Source: Symbiodinium natans (Eukaryota > Sar > Dinophyceae > Suessiales > Symbiodiniaceae). Taken from it: a stretch of DNA of 64,000 bases. The notes under the pieces are model-generated. The model was not told the DNA's origin and made no database searches. It saw only the letters and a list, made by a program, of their open reading frames with translations. Shown in pieces: positions 13,301 through 25,416 of this stretch. The DNA lies in contig CAJNDS010002839.1 in the NCBI GenBank assembly GCA_905221605.1, forward strand, positions 142,501 through 206,500, read 5' to 3'. The translations under genes were made by a program, and so were the position numbers. Position 1 is the stretch's first letter, and each line of letters starts with the position of its first letter.

Positions 13301-14019
13301 CTTCAACTGTACATGTTGGACTGAATTCATGACGCCTCCACATCCGGATGCCAAACTTAACGCAAAAGTCTGCGCACACTGAAGCCTACATATGTATCTG
13401 TATATATATATATACATATATTTATGTATTTATATATCACCCAGCAAGGGGATCAAAGGTCACGCCTGTAAGGGTTGCTCTAGTGCCTGAGGAAGGTGAC
13501 ATCAAGGCACATTGTGAGAGCAATGGCCAAGGTTGGCCGGAGACTTAACCGAGACTGGGTCATTGAGTATATGGAGTCATGAAAGGCATATACGCAGGTA
13601 CCTGTGAATAACCAGAGCAGAATTGGCTCAGGCTGTTGTTATTGAAGTTTCTGCCAACAGTCAGCGAACCGCAGACAGCTCGCATCATGGGAGCCCGCTT
13701 TGCGGTACATTGCTACCTTGAAAGTACGGCACGAAATAGACAAGTATGACGTCTCCGCCTCCTTTTGAAAGGACTCCTGTTTTGAATCCTTTCACGAAGC
13801 CTGCCAGAGTCAGCTAGGATCGAGTAGAGCGTGTTCGGGCCTGGCTCTGCTCCAAGAGTGCCGGATCGCGTGCTTCATGCAGAATCTCTCTGTAGACGCG
13901 CTGGGCTTTGGATCGGTTGACCACTTCTCCCTCCATCAGCTTCGCACCGATTTGCATGGCAAAGCGGCTTGGCATGGCCGGACCATCTACTCCGACTGGC
14001 AAAGCAAAGGAGAACCGGC
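10386..14019 (-). CDS. VIT - vWA - TPR - DUF2135 protein
   Basis: Three exons join in phase. Exon 14019-13841 carries the C-terminal part of a VIT domain (PSRFAMQIGAKLMEGEVV, then DPALLEQ). A GC donor leads to exon 13261-12515 (GNIFTARVFPIEP), which continues into a vWA domain whose MIDAS motif DTSAS is in WVVYIDTSASTADSF. A GA donor leads to the last exon, 12323-10386. That exon finishes the vWA domain and has a hydrophobic segment (LLLILPLLFLNFL) that may anchor the protein. TPR-like helices follow, then a DUF2135 domain (DVDLHVIDPEGGECYYGN). This order is typical of bacterial VIT/vWA proteins, which are thought to be surface or secreted; its role here is unknown. Upstream exons, including the N-terminal VIT strands, were not found. 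The 1.9 kb last exon is very long for this locus. Confidence 0.9.
13399..13438. repeat. AT-rich (TA)n tract inside intron
   Basis: A short TA-dominated run in the first intron of the VIT/vWA gene (intron 13840-13262). Confidence 0.8.
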
Positions 14020-16250
14020 CTCAGTAGGCGGTGGACTGGCGGCAGACTATGGAGGACAGGTGGACGACAGTATTTGACACTCCTGTCACTTGCGTCCCCG
14101 CTATGTCCTGCCACTTGCAACTCTACGCCCTCCCAGAATGTTGCCAAACCTTGGCAGGCATGTGGTATTCCTGCCATGACACCTGAAACCAACCCCGTCA
14201 TCTGTGACTACCTCGTCCTAGTCCAGCCTTTCGGTAAAAAGGGTTTCGGTCTGACCCATTTCTGATGTCTAGTGGCTTTCGGGGAAGGCGGGAACGACAT
14301 CGTGCAAAATGAACAAACACGCACCCACTCGGACATTCACGATTGCTCTTTCACCCAACGTCCACCCCCAGGTGCCCTTGCCCGGCGGCCTCGCACTAGC
14401 GGTTAGAATAGAAGCCCGATACTTCCATGCCTCCAAACCCCAATAAGGCGTGCAAAGCCCTGTAGTGTCGGGGCATGTCGGGGCTAAAAATAGGAAAGTT
14501 TGTATTGCCCACTAAAAAAACCCGGAAGCTCCCAAGACCACCCCTTCAGGTCGAGATGTGCACGGCACTGTGCGGGAGAAGGTGTCTAGCCAGAACATGC
14601 ACCGGACTGTGGCGGGTGCACGATTTTGGTCGACATCAGCACAGCACTGTCAGGAACACGATGATACAAATTGTGCACGGGACTGTTGTGGGAGCATGAC
14701 TGTTGGTGTCTTGGTACCACTCTAGGAAACGCCCTTCAAAGTGATTGCGATTTCCTTGAGGCCGCCACCCGTCATCTGTGACTACACAAGCTTGCTTCCA
14801 AAACGTCTGAGAATGTAAGGAGTCACAAATGACTGGAGCGCCGCGGTGACTACAGATCAAAGCTGTGAGGCATGCTCGCCAACATGAGAAGCACCAAGAC
14901 GGTGACCCTCCATTCTCCGATCTTCTGGATTTTGAAAAACCATCTCATTCTCGACCATTGCGAAGGGTCCAAACAGGGCTGCGCTCACAGCCAGCTTTAA
15001 GAACACCAGCTCCTGGCCATACAATATCTATGCTCTGGATTGCACAGCTGCAAGCAGAAAAAACAGGCCCACTAGGCTACCTAATCTACAACTATCTACA
15101 ACTCGCAAACTGCTTCGGGAGCAGCTCATGAAAGCGGGGAACCGCCCTGAAGGCGAGTTCCGGTCCTGTCCCTCCGGATTCTGGAGAGAAACTGCCGGCC
15201 CAGCGGCTGCGCACACCAGAGGCGCCAGCGGCGCCAGCCATGTCAACATACGGCCCCAGAGGCTCCACATCCTACAGCACCGCCGACGAGGTGACCTGAA
15301 CAACTGGCCCCCGACCCTCAAATGGCTGCAGGGGAGCGATGGGATTTCCAAGCATACTGCAAAACACTGCAAGACTGCAAGAGCCCAGTCCAGTGCCTCG
15401 TCGGCAGAAGCTTCCTGAAGTGGCCAGAACATGTCGTTCCTGGCAGAAGCTTTTGCTGCTGTTGAAGAGGCCTACAAAGAGGCCTGCAATCCGCTCACAG
15501 AAAAATTCGCACGCTCATCGAGCCTTGCAACCTCGGCATCATCCAGCAGGAGGCGCCGAAGCATTCCAGGACCCCTAATCGCAGCGTTGCCGATGCCGTG
15601 ATGCTACATGAGTATCTACATGTATCGACCGGCCTCTCCACAACAGTGCCAGGTACATCGGGTAGGCAGCTCAGGAAGCCTCTCATCTTGCATCCATTGA
15701 AAGCCATTCCAGGGCCTTTGTCAAACTTTGCAGCTTGGCGGCTGCTGGTCGAAAGCAGCGCCACGGCTCTGGCACCCAGTCCAGCTGCCCGCCACGTTAA
15801 ACGCGGCTCAGTCAGGGCAAGGTAGTTTGTGCCTGTACCTCAGTTGGGGGAGGTGGCCCCTAGGTCCTAAAAGCACTTGAAACGCGCTACAAGACTATTC
15901 TGTTACAAGTCCTTGTCGTGGAGCGGCCAAGCCTGTGAAAAGCCAACCTGCTCCTACCGGACCAACCACCACGGACCACAACCATGAACCTGCTCTCGGC
16001 TCCAGTTAAGACTTCTGAAGCTGGATCTGGCCTTTCCGAATGCAAGCTAGAAGCCTTGGGGGCTCTGTAGGCTCAGGACATGTACCGCGATGCCGCAGCT
16101 GTCCTCCTGGCACAAACATGCCATGCTTTGCTGCATTCTGGCTCACGCAACAGAATCCAAGCTGAACCCCACAGCTTCCTTGTCCGCCATAGGACCCAAT
16201 GACAGAAGCTGCTCGATCTCTTGGCATTGCTGGTTTAAGTGCAGCACCAC
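14020..16250. other. No assignable gene
   Basis: Upstream exons of the VIT/vWA gene should lie here. One minus-strand frame near 15270-15130 has a Met followed by a hydrophobic, signal-like stretch (MLTWLAPLAPLVCAAAG), but no join to the VIT exon could be shown. A loose family of imperfect repeats is at 14550-14700. Confidence 0.4.
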
Positions 16251-16255
16251 CTCAA

Positions 16256-16564
16256 CTACCAGGCAGCAAGGTGCCCTCCACTCACAGCACTTTTAAGCTG
16301 CTCAAGGGCCAAGCAATGGCTTTCATGTCCGTAACCGAGACAAGTGGCCGCCGAAGTAGCCCGAGGCAGTCCAACACCTTCCAGCCATTGACCCTGTGCA
16401 GATCTCACCACCTCAACTCGCTTTGCGTCTTTTGTCGAGGGGTACATCACACACCGGGCAGTGAATTCCCCAATTGTCCGCATATTCAACTTTGTTCCAA
16501 AATGTTCCAAAATGCGGGGAGGCTTGCTACGTTGCACGAGGAAATGCCATGCGAAATGCTGCAT
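16256..16564 (-). CDS. Possible exon, unknown protein
   Basis: The minus frame contains LNMRTIGEFTARCVMYP and STKDAKRVEVVRSAQGQWLE, balanced in charge and different from the repeat-derived frames around it. No domain was recognised and no splice partners were found. Confidence 0.28.
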   Translation of the reverse strand: MQHFAWHFLVQRSKPPRILEHFGTKLNMRTIGEFTARCVMYPSTKDAKRVEVVRSAQGQWLEGVGLPRATSAATCLGYGHESHCLALEQLKSAVSGGHLAAW

Positions 16565-16989
16565 GCTGCATTAGGTGTACCGACGCAAGGCGCGCGATCG
16601 TAGCGATAGGAAAGCCGATTGAGACCCGACAGCCAGTAGACGAAGGAATTCAAGGACTTTTGTCTCCGGAAGCCATTCTACGTCTTGCCCCAGAGCGGCC
16701 AACAACAGCATCGAAACGCGAGAACATGCGAGAACCCTTCTGCCTCCGCTACATCTGCTCCGCCTTTCTTGCTGTTGCAACCCGAACTTGGAGGAACCAT
16801 CTCTCTCTCTCTCTGGCCCCACCCTCAGACGTGTCTCAGCCCAAGCTGCCTGGGTCCAAGCCTCAGAGGCCTTCGGAACGCGGCACGAAGGCTCGCGCAG
16901 CGCCGTCTGCAGTGCCAGCTTCGCCCACTCGAGCTTGAAAGAGGAGGCCTAGGCACTTTACGCTTCTAACTGGAATGCCTTTGAGATCC

Positions 16990-17310
16990 TTTGAGTGACT
17001 CACAGGACAGAAATCCTGGCATAGCTGCTGAGAGACTCCGTGCTTGCGGAAGATGAGGTCTTTGACGCCGGCTTGCCCAGAAAGCACCTGAGCCGCGAGA
17101 CCGCAGATGCCACAACGGGAGCGTTTCTTCCATGAGGTTGGGTGGAGCAAAGGCAAGAAAGGCCCACAAAGATGTAGCAGGGCCACCTGCTGCGACGGTC
17201 CATTGCATCTGAGTGACATCCATCAGAGTCTCGACTTCGTCCTCTGGCACACCCAAGGCCAGCATGGCTGGCTTGAAGGCTTTTCGACGCACGCAGCCTG
17301 ACAGCGCCGC
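16990..17310 (-). CDS. Possible EF-hand-like exons
   Basis: A minus frame at about 17300-17215 reads RRKAFKPAMLALGVPEDEVE then TLMDVTQM, which has the shape of an EF-hand entering helix and early loop. A second frame at about 17090-16990 reads SGQAGVKDLIFRKHGVSQQL. The calcium loop itself is not visible in one piece, so the assignment is tentative. Confidence 0.3.
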
Positions 17311-18497
17311 GCTTGGAACAAGTGCATCGATGGCAGATATGAATTGATATGTATTGATATTTGCGAGGAGGAGGGAGGATCGGAGGAGAATCAACAGCTT
17401 GACGCAAGGCCACAATTTGCCGTACTGGAGTCGCCACGCAACGTGAGAAAACTAGAAAGACCATCAAAACATGTCGAACAAAAACATGAGAAGATTGAAT
17501 TCAGAATGGCGCGCAAACACCTTTTCACCTTGTGTGCATACCGGATTCCTGGGGAGGAGCCCGACAAAGGCTTGTGAGAGACGATGGTAGAGACATGTTC
17601 CCCGGGACTCGCAATGCCCTCATGCCATGGCATCCCTGCCTTTCAACTCCAAGGCTGCTTTCCAGCCGCCTCGCTGAGGCTCCATGCAGGGGGTGTTGCT
17701 TGCGCTGCTCAGGTGCACGGACGTCACGGGAGCCCGAAACACGAAGCCGGACATGTCGTCCTTGTCATTCATGTGCCAGGATGCATCCTGCAAGGTGCAT
17801 CTGCCGCACAACGGCAGTGCGAGATGACAGCGTCAGAAAACGTGCTGCGCGGTCAAGTACAAGAAACAATGAAATGACACGCAGGCACACAGGCTTTCGT
17901 GGGCTGCTTGAAGAACTTTGCTTACAGCTTCGTCCTCCGTGCAGTAGTATATAATGGCACCAGCTGGTGACCGGTACAAGGAGCGTCTGTTGTGCCGCCC
18001 AGACCATTTGTAGGTTCCACTGCAACGGCCCGCATTGCTGACCTGGGGAGTTTAGGGCTGACGATGATGGCTTAGGAATGCTTCGGGCTTCAGATTGTGG
18101 ATTTGGTTTGCCCGTTTGATGGGTTCTTCCTACAACTTCAGAGATACATACTACTAACTTGTGGGTGAAGAGAAGGTCTTAGAATCTTAGAAGGGCAGAG
18201 GTTTTGCGGTTTTATGAGCGATGGTTTGATCGCTTAGGTTCTCTGCAAGAGTTTAGAGTTTAGGTGTTGGGTTTCAGGTTGAGGGGTTTAGGGCTTGCGG
18301 CTTCAGGTCTCCTAAACCGCGCCTGAACGGTCCAGCAACGGGCCTTCTGCTTGTACTTCTGCGCGGCGACCAGACGCAGCACATGCCGCTTCAGGCTCAC
18401 CTCGCCATGGATCTGGGCTTCCTGCCAGGCTGAGGCACGTGGACACCAGGCCGGCTCAGAACTGGCGGGTTCTTAGTGTCCATTAAAGGGTATGTGT

Positions 18498-18556
18498 GTG
18501 TATGTATATATATATATATACGCATATACATTTATATATATATATATATATATCCC
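18498..18556. repeat. (TA)n microsatellite
   Basis: A TA dinucleotide run with two short interruptions. Confidence 0.9.
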
Positions 18557-18742
18557 TCATTCCCTATTAAGAACCGGGGGGAAAAGTTTAAAGGCTGGGA
18601 TCGGGGTTCCGTCCTTGTAGATGTTGAGCACCCTGGAGTCCCCAACGGCAGGGCAGTCGATTCGGATCCGTCCTTGCCCAGCTCCGGGCCACAAGGCCCA
18701 CTTGTAGCTCTTCCTGAGAGGAACCGCTACACATCCTTGCAC

Positions 18743-19346
18743 TCATTTTAAGCACTGCCGTCTTGACATCTTCCCCCCCCCCTTTTTACGACCTCGTCTG
18801 CTTTTCGTAAGAACTCTCCTTTTGGCCTGCTGCTCACAAATCGGTCCCAGTGGCGGGGGAGGATGCTTGAAGTCTGGCCCAAACTGGAAGGACGCGCGGC
18901 CCCTGAGGGAGATGGCGGGATAGAGGCCCTCGTTGAAGGTTGGCATGTCCTCTTCCAAGACTTGTGGCCTCCACGGCTCGCTCCAGGCCCCGTTGGATGC
19001 AAAGCAGATTGCACGGAAATCGAAGTCCACCACGACTCCCACCACGACTCTTTCGGCCAGAACAGACTGATGTCCGTCCTCGTAATAGACATCTGAGTCT
19101 TTCTTCTTCCAGCTGACATCCCAGGCACAGAGAGGCCCACCCTTCAAGCAAGCACCTCAGAGTCACATGAGTCAGCTGGACTCTATTTCTTCTATTTCTC
19201 CTAATTCTTCTGTACGCTTCTTGCTTGGGCCATCTGAGAGGGCTACCGTGCATGCCATCGACGCCACAGCTGTACTCATCGTCGCCGATGCCGCTGGTGG
19301 ACTGCACGCCGGGCAGGCACTGGAACAGGTCGCTTGCCAAGCCAAC
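18743..19346 (-). CDS. SPRY domain protein, partial
   Basis: Exon 19346-19247 reads VGLASDLFQC and DDEYSCGVDGMH, the conserved early part of a SPRY domain (RVGW...DE+.+G.DG). A GT donor (CACG|GT) joins in phase 1 to the exon starting at 19155, which reads CAWDVSWKKKDSDVYYEDG, then VVGVVVDFDFRAICFASNG, then YPAISLRGRASFQFGPDF. Together these cover most of a SPRY domain, a protein-interaction fold. A basic tail runs to a stop at 18743, though a GC donor before it (GAGCAGCAG|GC) could continue the gene. The N-terminal strands of the domain, and any other domains, were not found upstream, where the microsatellite begins. The upstream DUF3626-like gene could be the same transcript, but nothing shows it. 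Confidence 0.85.
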
Positions 19347-19794
19347 CTGCAACAAGCTCTGCGAAGCTCAGCGGTGCACTTCAGCCAAGCAAACGGGGCA
19401 GCTACCAGATCGGAGGACGCTTTTCTCATTCACCCACATACGAAAAAGATCTGCCATCAAATTGCGAGGAGTGAACTATGGAGCCATGTGTAGCATAGCC
19501 AGAGGTTGAAGGGCAAAGCAACGATGACGCTAATGTGATTTTAAGCGTACCTTCACATCATGATGTGATTTGCACTCGGCATCACTGTCCCGCAGCAACA
19601 TGTAACTTCTTCTCATCATGGACCAGAGATGACCAGAGACAAGCTTGCAAACACGACGCGCCTGGGGCAAACTGCACTCTTCGATCAATTCGACCTCGAA
19701 GAAGAAGCAACCTTACATCTCAGGTGCCAGATATTGCAAAACGAAGGAGACCCGCCACCTCTGCTCTGCGTTTTTTGATCTCCTCTACGGTGTC

Positions 19795-20440
<646 letters not shown>

Positions 20441-20610
20441 AAACATTCCGTGCCAGGACACCCGCCTTGCGCTTCAGCTGTGGGAAGCCGAAGCTCACCC
20501 ACTGTTGTGTCGGATCCTCGGTGCTGCCTCGCAGAGGCCACAATCATTATGACCTTCGAACCTCTTCAGTATACTCATTGCACCCTTCCGATGCAACCTT
20601 TGCACCCATG

Positions 20611-22565
20611 TCATGACGGCGCATGGGCGGTGCCTCGCAGAAGCCTTGGTGCCTCTGAGCTCGGGCGTGCAGGGGGTGCCGTGGCAACGTCCACCAACTT
20701 GCGGATCTCCTCATCTTCGTACTCTTCCAATACCTCAGCTTGCGCGTTCGGGTGTTGGGGCATGGGGCGTTGGGCATTTACGAACACGGCGAGCAAAGGT
20801 TCGGCCTCCGGCCGACAGGCTTTGGGAACAAGCAGACCAGGATCCATCACGGCCCACACACACCCCTCCCCTATGAAAGCTGGTTGCTAAATGCTGCTAA
20901 GTTCTTTTCAACCTCATGTACGCCACGGGCTCAAAGTTGCGGGTTTACAGGTCAGTTGCTCTCTGGTCTTTTTCTCGTCCCGTGGCTTTGGCCGGCCAAG
21001 CTGCCAAGATGGAACGCACAAGCGCTTACAATGAGAAAAACAAAACAAAAAGGCTCTACGGATCAGCCAGGCACATGTGCGTACTTGTCGAGCACTGCCA
21101 GCCGAGAGCCTGCCAAGGGATGCCAAAGACGAGGCAAAAATCGTTGCAAATCACCTCAACCTGCACTACTGCGAAAGTTTGCTCCAACAAAGTGCAGCAC
21201 TGCGGAGGCTAGAGTTTTTTTACATGCATGGTTCGTCCACACTCCCCCGTCACTCCCACTCGGCCTGAGATGCCTCCAGAATCCTCAGGGGCGAAAGTGC
21301 ACCGGAGCCGAACATCCTTGAGGACCAGGTAGGAATCACCGTATTGCAAGGCGGGCTTGCAACCTTCAAAGTCGTTCGTGACCTCAGCGTTGCAGATGCA
21401 TTCCTTGCCGAGGGGCTGGTCGCACTCCCAAAAGTTTAGATCGCCTAGTCAGCTGACCACGCAGTCCCTTACGGGAGCCTCTGCAGACAGCAACCATGAC
21501 GCGTTGGACCGTGGACTGGGCTTGGGTCATGCTGGGCTCACGGTACCATGTTTTGAGGGGTTCGGGTTCCCTGTGAAAAGGGACTGGGCCTACCGGCTCA
21601 GCAAGCGCTGAAGTATTCAGTATCCCTGCTCTGCCATCGCTCCAAGTGGCGTTCAAGGCTCCATACTTGCATCGCTCGAAAGGCTTGGCGTCGTCATATG
21701 CATCCCCAAAGAGGTCTCGCTCCCACGTGACGCGTGTCTGATTGCCTTAAGCAAATGAGGCGCAGAGGTCTTAATCCAAGAACCCCATGAACGAGCTAAG
21801 ACTGCTTTGCCAGATTTTGCCAGGTGGCCCTCATCGATGGCTCCGTACGAGGTCTTGGTCTCAAATTGGCTCCTATTGGCAGAAGCAGCATCCGGGAATG
21901 TCACGGAGGGTCTTCAGATGAGGGTCTTCCGATGAGGTCCCTGGAATGATCTCCTGTAGTACTCGTCGGACTCCAAGAACCGGCCCACAGTGTCAATATT
22001 GACATGAATAATGACAGGCGCGAGATCTTGTATCCAGCTCAACACAGCCTGGCAGCTTCTGGCTCCCGTCCGGCACGTCACGTGCTGCATGCTATGCATG
22101 ATACCGTGGGAGAATGATGCGGATGTGGCCTGCAACTCCTTGTCGCTGAAGCCCATCTTCTGGAAGCGCTCGAGAACCCTCGGTTCGGCTTCCTGCGAGT
22201 TGCCCCCACCCCATGTGCCCCGATGATCAACGATCCCAGATTATGCGGATCAGCATGGGGCTTGGCGTCCTCGTGGCTGGCCGCGGCATGAGCTCGAATC
22301 TGTGCCAAGGCCCGGCGCTGGCAGCTCGTCAGGCGGCACACCTTTACAAAGAGAGGGTCACTGGGTGGGCTGAAACATGCCCGACACTCATACAGGGGGA
22401 AGGGGGAGGTGGAAGCCGAAACATTCGTTCAACGCGGACCCGGCACGCGAAAGGCAAAATGAAAAGAGGATGAAGGCTGTAAGTTGGCTGTAAGTTGGCC
22501 TCCCGCATCTCAGAGGCTGGGAAGATGGAGTCCCAGAAGGGCTGGTCCTCCTCGTGGATGCCCAC
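20611..22565 (-). CDS. DUF3626-like protein
   Basis: Seven short exons plus a last partial one were read. They are 22565-22500 (FWDSIFPASEMRE), 22341-22270 (LTSCQRRALAQIRAHA), 22192-21954 (MGFSDKELQ, LAPVIIHVNIDTVGRFLE), 21872-about 21830 (SQFETKTSYGAIDE), 21737-21651 (WERDLFGDAYDDAK, CKYGALN), 21382-21274 (YGDSYLVLKDVRLRCTFAPE), 21109-21075 (SRLAVLDKYAH) and 20733 onward (VLEEYEDEEIRKLVD). SQFET, WE..LFG.AYD, KYGALN, YGDSYLVLK and R.TF..DS fit what I recall of DUF3626, a family of unknown function. Donors are GC, GA and GT. The first exon of the gene and the exact C-terminus (after about 20660) are unresolved. The AIDE to WERD join does not close in phase, so a small exon or another boundary is missing there. 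Confidence 0.83.
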
Positions 22566-22844
22566 CTTTCAAGCGGAAATAATATGACCCGAACCCCCAT
22601 CGCACAGGCTCCTCCAATTGAGCCTGTACTCGGTAATCCCCTCATTTGATTCTGAAACCCCCCTAATATAAGAGATCAGGGTGTAGGGTTTGAAGTCAAA
22701 GGTTTTCGGACAAGGGGTTGAGGCCAAGGGTCAGGTTCTAAGGATTCAGGGCTAAGGGTATAGAGCTTGCAGGTTTTACGGTTTAGAGTGTACAGCTTAG
22801 GGTTTAGCATTTCGGGCTCAACCCGCAAACTGAAACCTTCAACT

Positions 22845-22885
22845 CCTCCCTCCCTCCCTCCCTCCCTCCCTCTCTCCCTCTCTCA
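22845..22885. repeat. (CCCT)n microsatellite
   Basis: CCCT tetranucleotide run with a CTCT end, between the EF-hand gene and the DUF3626-like gene. Degenerate TTTAGGG-like sequence lies immediately left, at about 22680-22815. Confidence 0.9.
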
Positions 22886-23141
22886 TTCCCTTTGGGTTGA
22901 AGGTTTGGGATTTCAACGGGGGTAAACCGAACATGTATAATATTAAGGGATTGAGGGCGTTAGGCAATCTCCTTAGGCAGTAAAGCTTAAACCCAAAAAC
23001 AAATCCCCATTTTCCTGACCTGAGAATGCCAAAAGCGAAAGAAAGCCCCTTTTCTTTCGCCAGATCTGGATTTACATATTGGTGGGTGTGGGAGGTTTGG
23101 GGGAAACGGTTGCTCCCAGCATGGAACACGACGTGTGCGAT

Positions 23142-24676
23142 TTAAGTTTGCGCCGCCTCGCGGAGGGCAGCAGCCACCTCGGCATCCTCCTCCGTGCTGA
23201 CGATCCAGTGCGCCGGAACGCAGGTCTTGCGTCCACCCCTCGAGAAGAGATGAGAGAAAAAAACCCCGAATGTCCGGTCCAGAACATGAAACCGCAAACA
23301 ACGCTCATCCTGCCTTAAAAACTCCAACTGCACCTCCAGCTGAGAGGGGGCGGCGATGTCCTCCTCTCCTTTGAAGTGCACGCCGATGACAATCGCCTCC
23401 TCCGCCTGTTCTGACTTCTTGCGATCAGGTTTCGTGCCAGCCTCAGTAGTGCAAGACAGCATGTGGCACAGCAACAAAGGCACGACCGCCGTACCGCATC
23501 TGGGCAGCATAGTAGTGACTCCGCACGCGCGCTCCGACTGCCACACCGGCAAGACTGGCGGCATCGCGGCGGGTGCTCGCGACCTGAGATGCGCATGCGG
23601 TACATGCGGCACCGGAGACTTGAGAGAAGTTCGACACCTGCTGCCGACGCTGCTCGAAGAGCCGCTGCACCTCAAAGAGCACGTAGCACACCGCATCACG
23701 CAGCGGGACACCATGCAGCACACCGCAGCACACCATGTAGCACACAGCACACGCCCACTTCTCGTCCGAGGCCAGCTTGCAGCAAGAGAGAGAGAGAGAG
23801 AAGAAAAACAAAATCCCACACAAAATCTTGAATCGTTGAATGTGTGCACTCTGCAGTCGGGGCGCTCCGCCCATGCGGCCCACGAAATCCTGGAACTCAT
23901 TCAAGCTGATGCTGCCTGGGCCAGGCTCTGCTAGGCTGTGCGAGGAGACACAGCAGCCTCTGAAGCCGCAAGAGAGGTTGGAGAGTTGACTTGGGATCAG
24001 GCCATCGGCGTCGTGGTCCAAGTCCTTCGGATCCACGTCAAAGCCAAGATAGGCTGCCAGTCGCGCCAGCTCACGGTCATCCAGGTGATCCGACCTACTA
24101 GTATAGGGGGCAAATCTGCTCCTAAACCCGGAAGGTGCTGAAAATGTAAAACACTCTTTCGAGGTACATGTTTCGCCCAAGATCCAGAACCGCACTTACC
24201 ACTGCTGAGGACACTGAGGGCCGTTGGGCCGGGGCCCTTGCCGGTCCACATCGAAGCGGTGGAAGGCCGTGTCGATGCGCTGCCGATCCAGATCGAGCCC
24301 TCAAGGCGTGCTGACTCACAGCGACACGACACGGGCCACATGCGTGAACGCATGTGAAAAGTGCTGTTGCGCGCGGATAGGAGGAAGAAAGGGTGACCCC
24401 AGCTGCTGCTCAGGCACCACGCTTGATTCGTTCCATGCAGGCCTTGCAATGTGCGAAGGTCAAGCCTACTTGGAGCACATGGAGGGGGCCTCATGTGAAC
24501 TTGTGCTCCTATGCAGCACAATATGCCAGATTCATACGATGATTCGTCAGTTTTCATCTGATTCCACAGCGAACCCAGACGCATTGAACACCCTCGAGGA
24601 GCTCTTGAGAAGCTCGCGAAGCTCCCTCTATCGCGCTCTCTCTGGCCTTCGCCTCCGCCGGGTCGCTCACCAACAC
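23142..24676 (-). CDS. EF-hand calcium-binding protein
   Basis: Exon 24299-24242 reads RIDTAFHRFDVDR. A GC donor joins it to exon 24094-24003, completing a first EF loop with Asp at 1, 3, 9 and Glu at 12 (DVDRSDHLDDRE), then LARLAAYLGFDV. A second GC donor joins that exon to the one starting at 23915, completing a second canonical loop (DHDADGSISLNE) followed by FQDFVGRMGG. An upstream exon at about 24676-24594 (VSDPAEAKARESAIEGASR) is helical and charged. Downstream exons 23441-23314 (EEAIVIGVHFKGEEDIAAP) and 23238-23142 (RKTCVPAHWIVSTEEDAEV) join through a GC donor and end in TAA at 23144-23142. The stretch about 23750-23460 probably holds another exon (VQRLFEQRRQQVSNFSQ). Apart from the EF-hand pair, the protein is unrecognised. 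It is likely a calcium sensor or adaptor. Confidence 0.82.
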
Positions 24677-25149
24677 CTCTGCCCAAAAAGAACAGAATGC
24701 AAAACAATGGGAACCTCATGGCGCGTAGTATAGGTTTCTGGGCGTAGGAAAGGTTTCTGGCACCCCCAGTGGCTGATGCAAAGTACCCTTCCTTGAAGGC
24801 TATTCTTGCGCAATTCTGATGTTCAGTATATGCGTTCCATCGCGGTGGTCTCGTCTAACCTAGCCTTCACATCCGCCCCAAATGGTTTTACTCACAGTCC
24901 TGCTGCGCTTGCGAATTATGTCTCCAGGACCTGCTCTTGCTCATTGGACTGTCCACATCCAGGAAGCCCTGAAGCATCCTTAAACCAACTGCTCGCATGT
25001 GCTCACTCCACTACCCGATAAATCCCACGTGATTCAAGTAGCACAAGAACATCTCAAGATATATGAGGGTTTGAGAGCTTGAGCGCTTGAGCCGCCACCG
25101 ACTGTTCTCATGGCAGCCTGCGCGCCTGCGCGCAGCGGCTCACCCAGCA

Positions 25150-25290
25150 ATGAAGAGGGTGCCGGCAGTGGGCCGTAGCCGGGTTCAGGAAGGTGTGCTT
25201 CTGCACCAGGGCCTGAAGAGTTTCGACGACAGGACGATGCTTTTCGGAGGGATCGAAGGCGTGGTGTGCGCTTGCCTGAAGCTCGCTCGC
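25150..25290 (-). CDS. Unassigned exon
   Basis: The minus frame reads ASAHHAFDPSEKHRPVVETL then QALVQKHTF after a plausible CAG|G acceptor. It lies between the ankyrin gene and the EF-hand gene and could be an early exon of the latter. Not recognised. Confidence 0.3.
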
Positions 25291-25416
25291 AACACCAGAG
25301 GCAGGACCCTCTCCTAGACGAAGTGCCTTACCAGCGTGCTTGCACTTACAAGATAGTCTTACTCGCCTCGAAAAGTCATTTCCATTGCTTCGTGTTGCAG
25401 AACGCTTCACTATATG

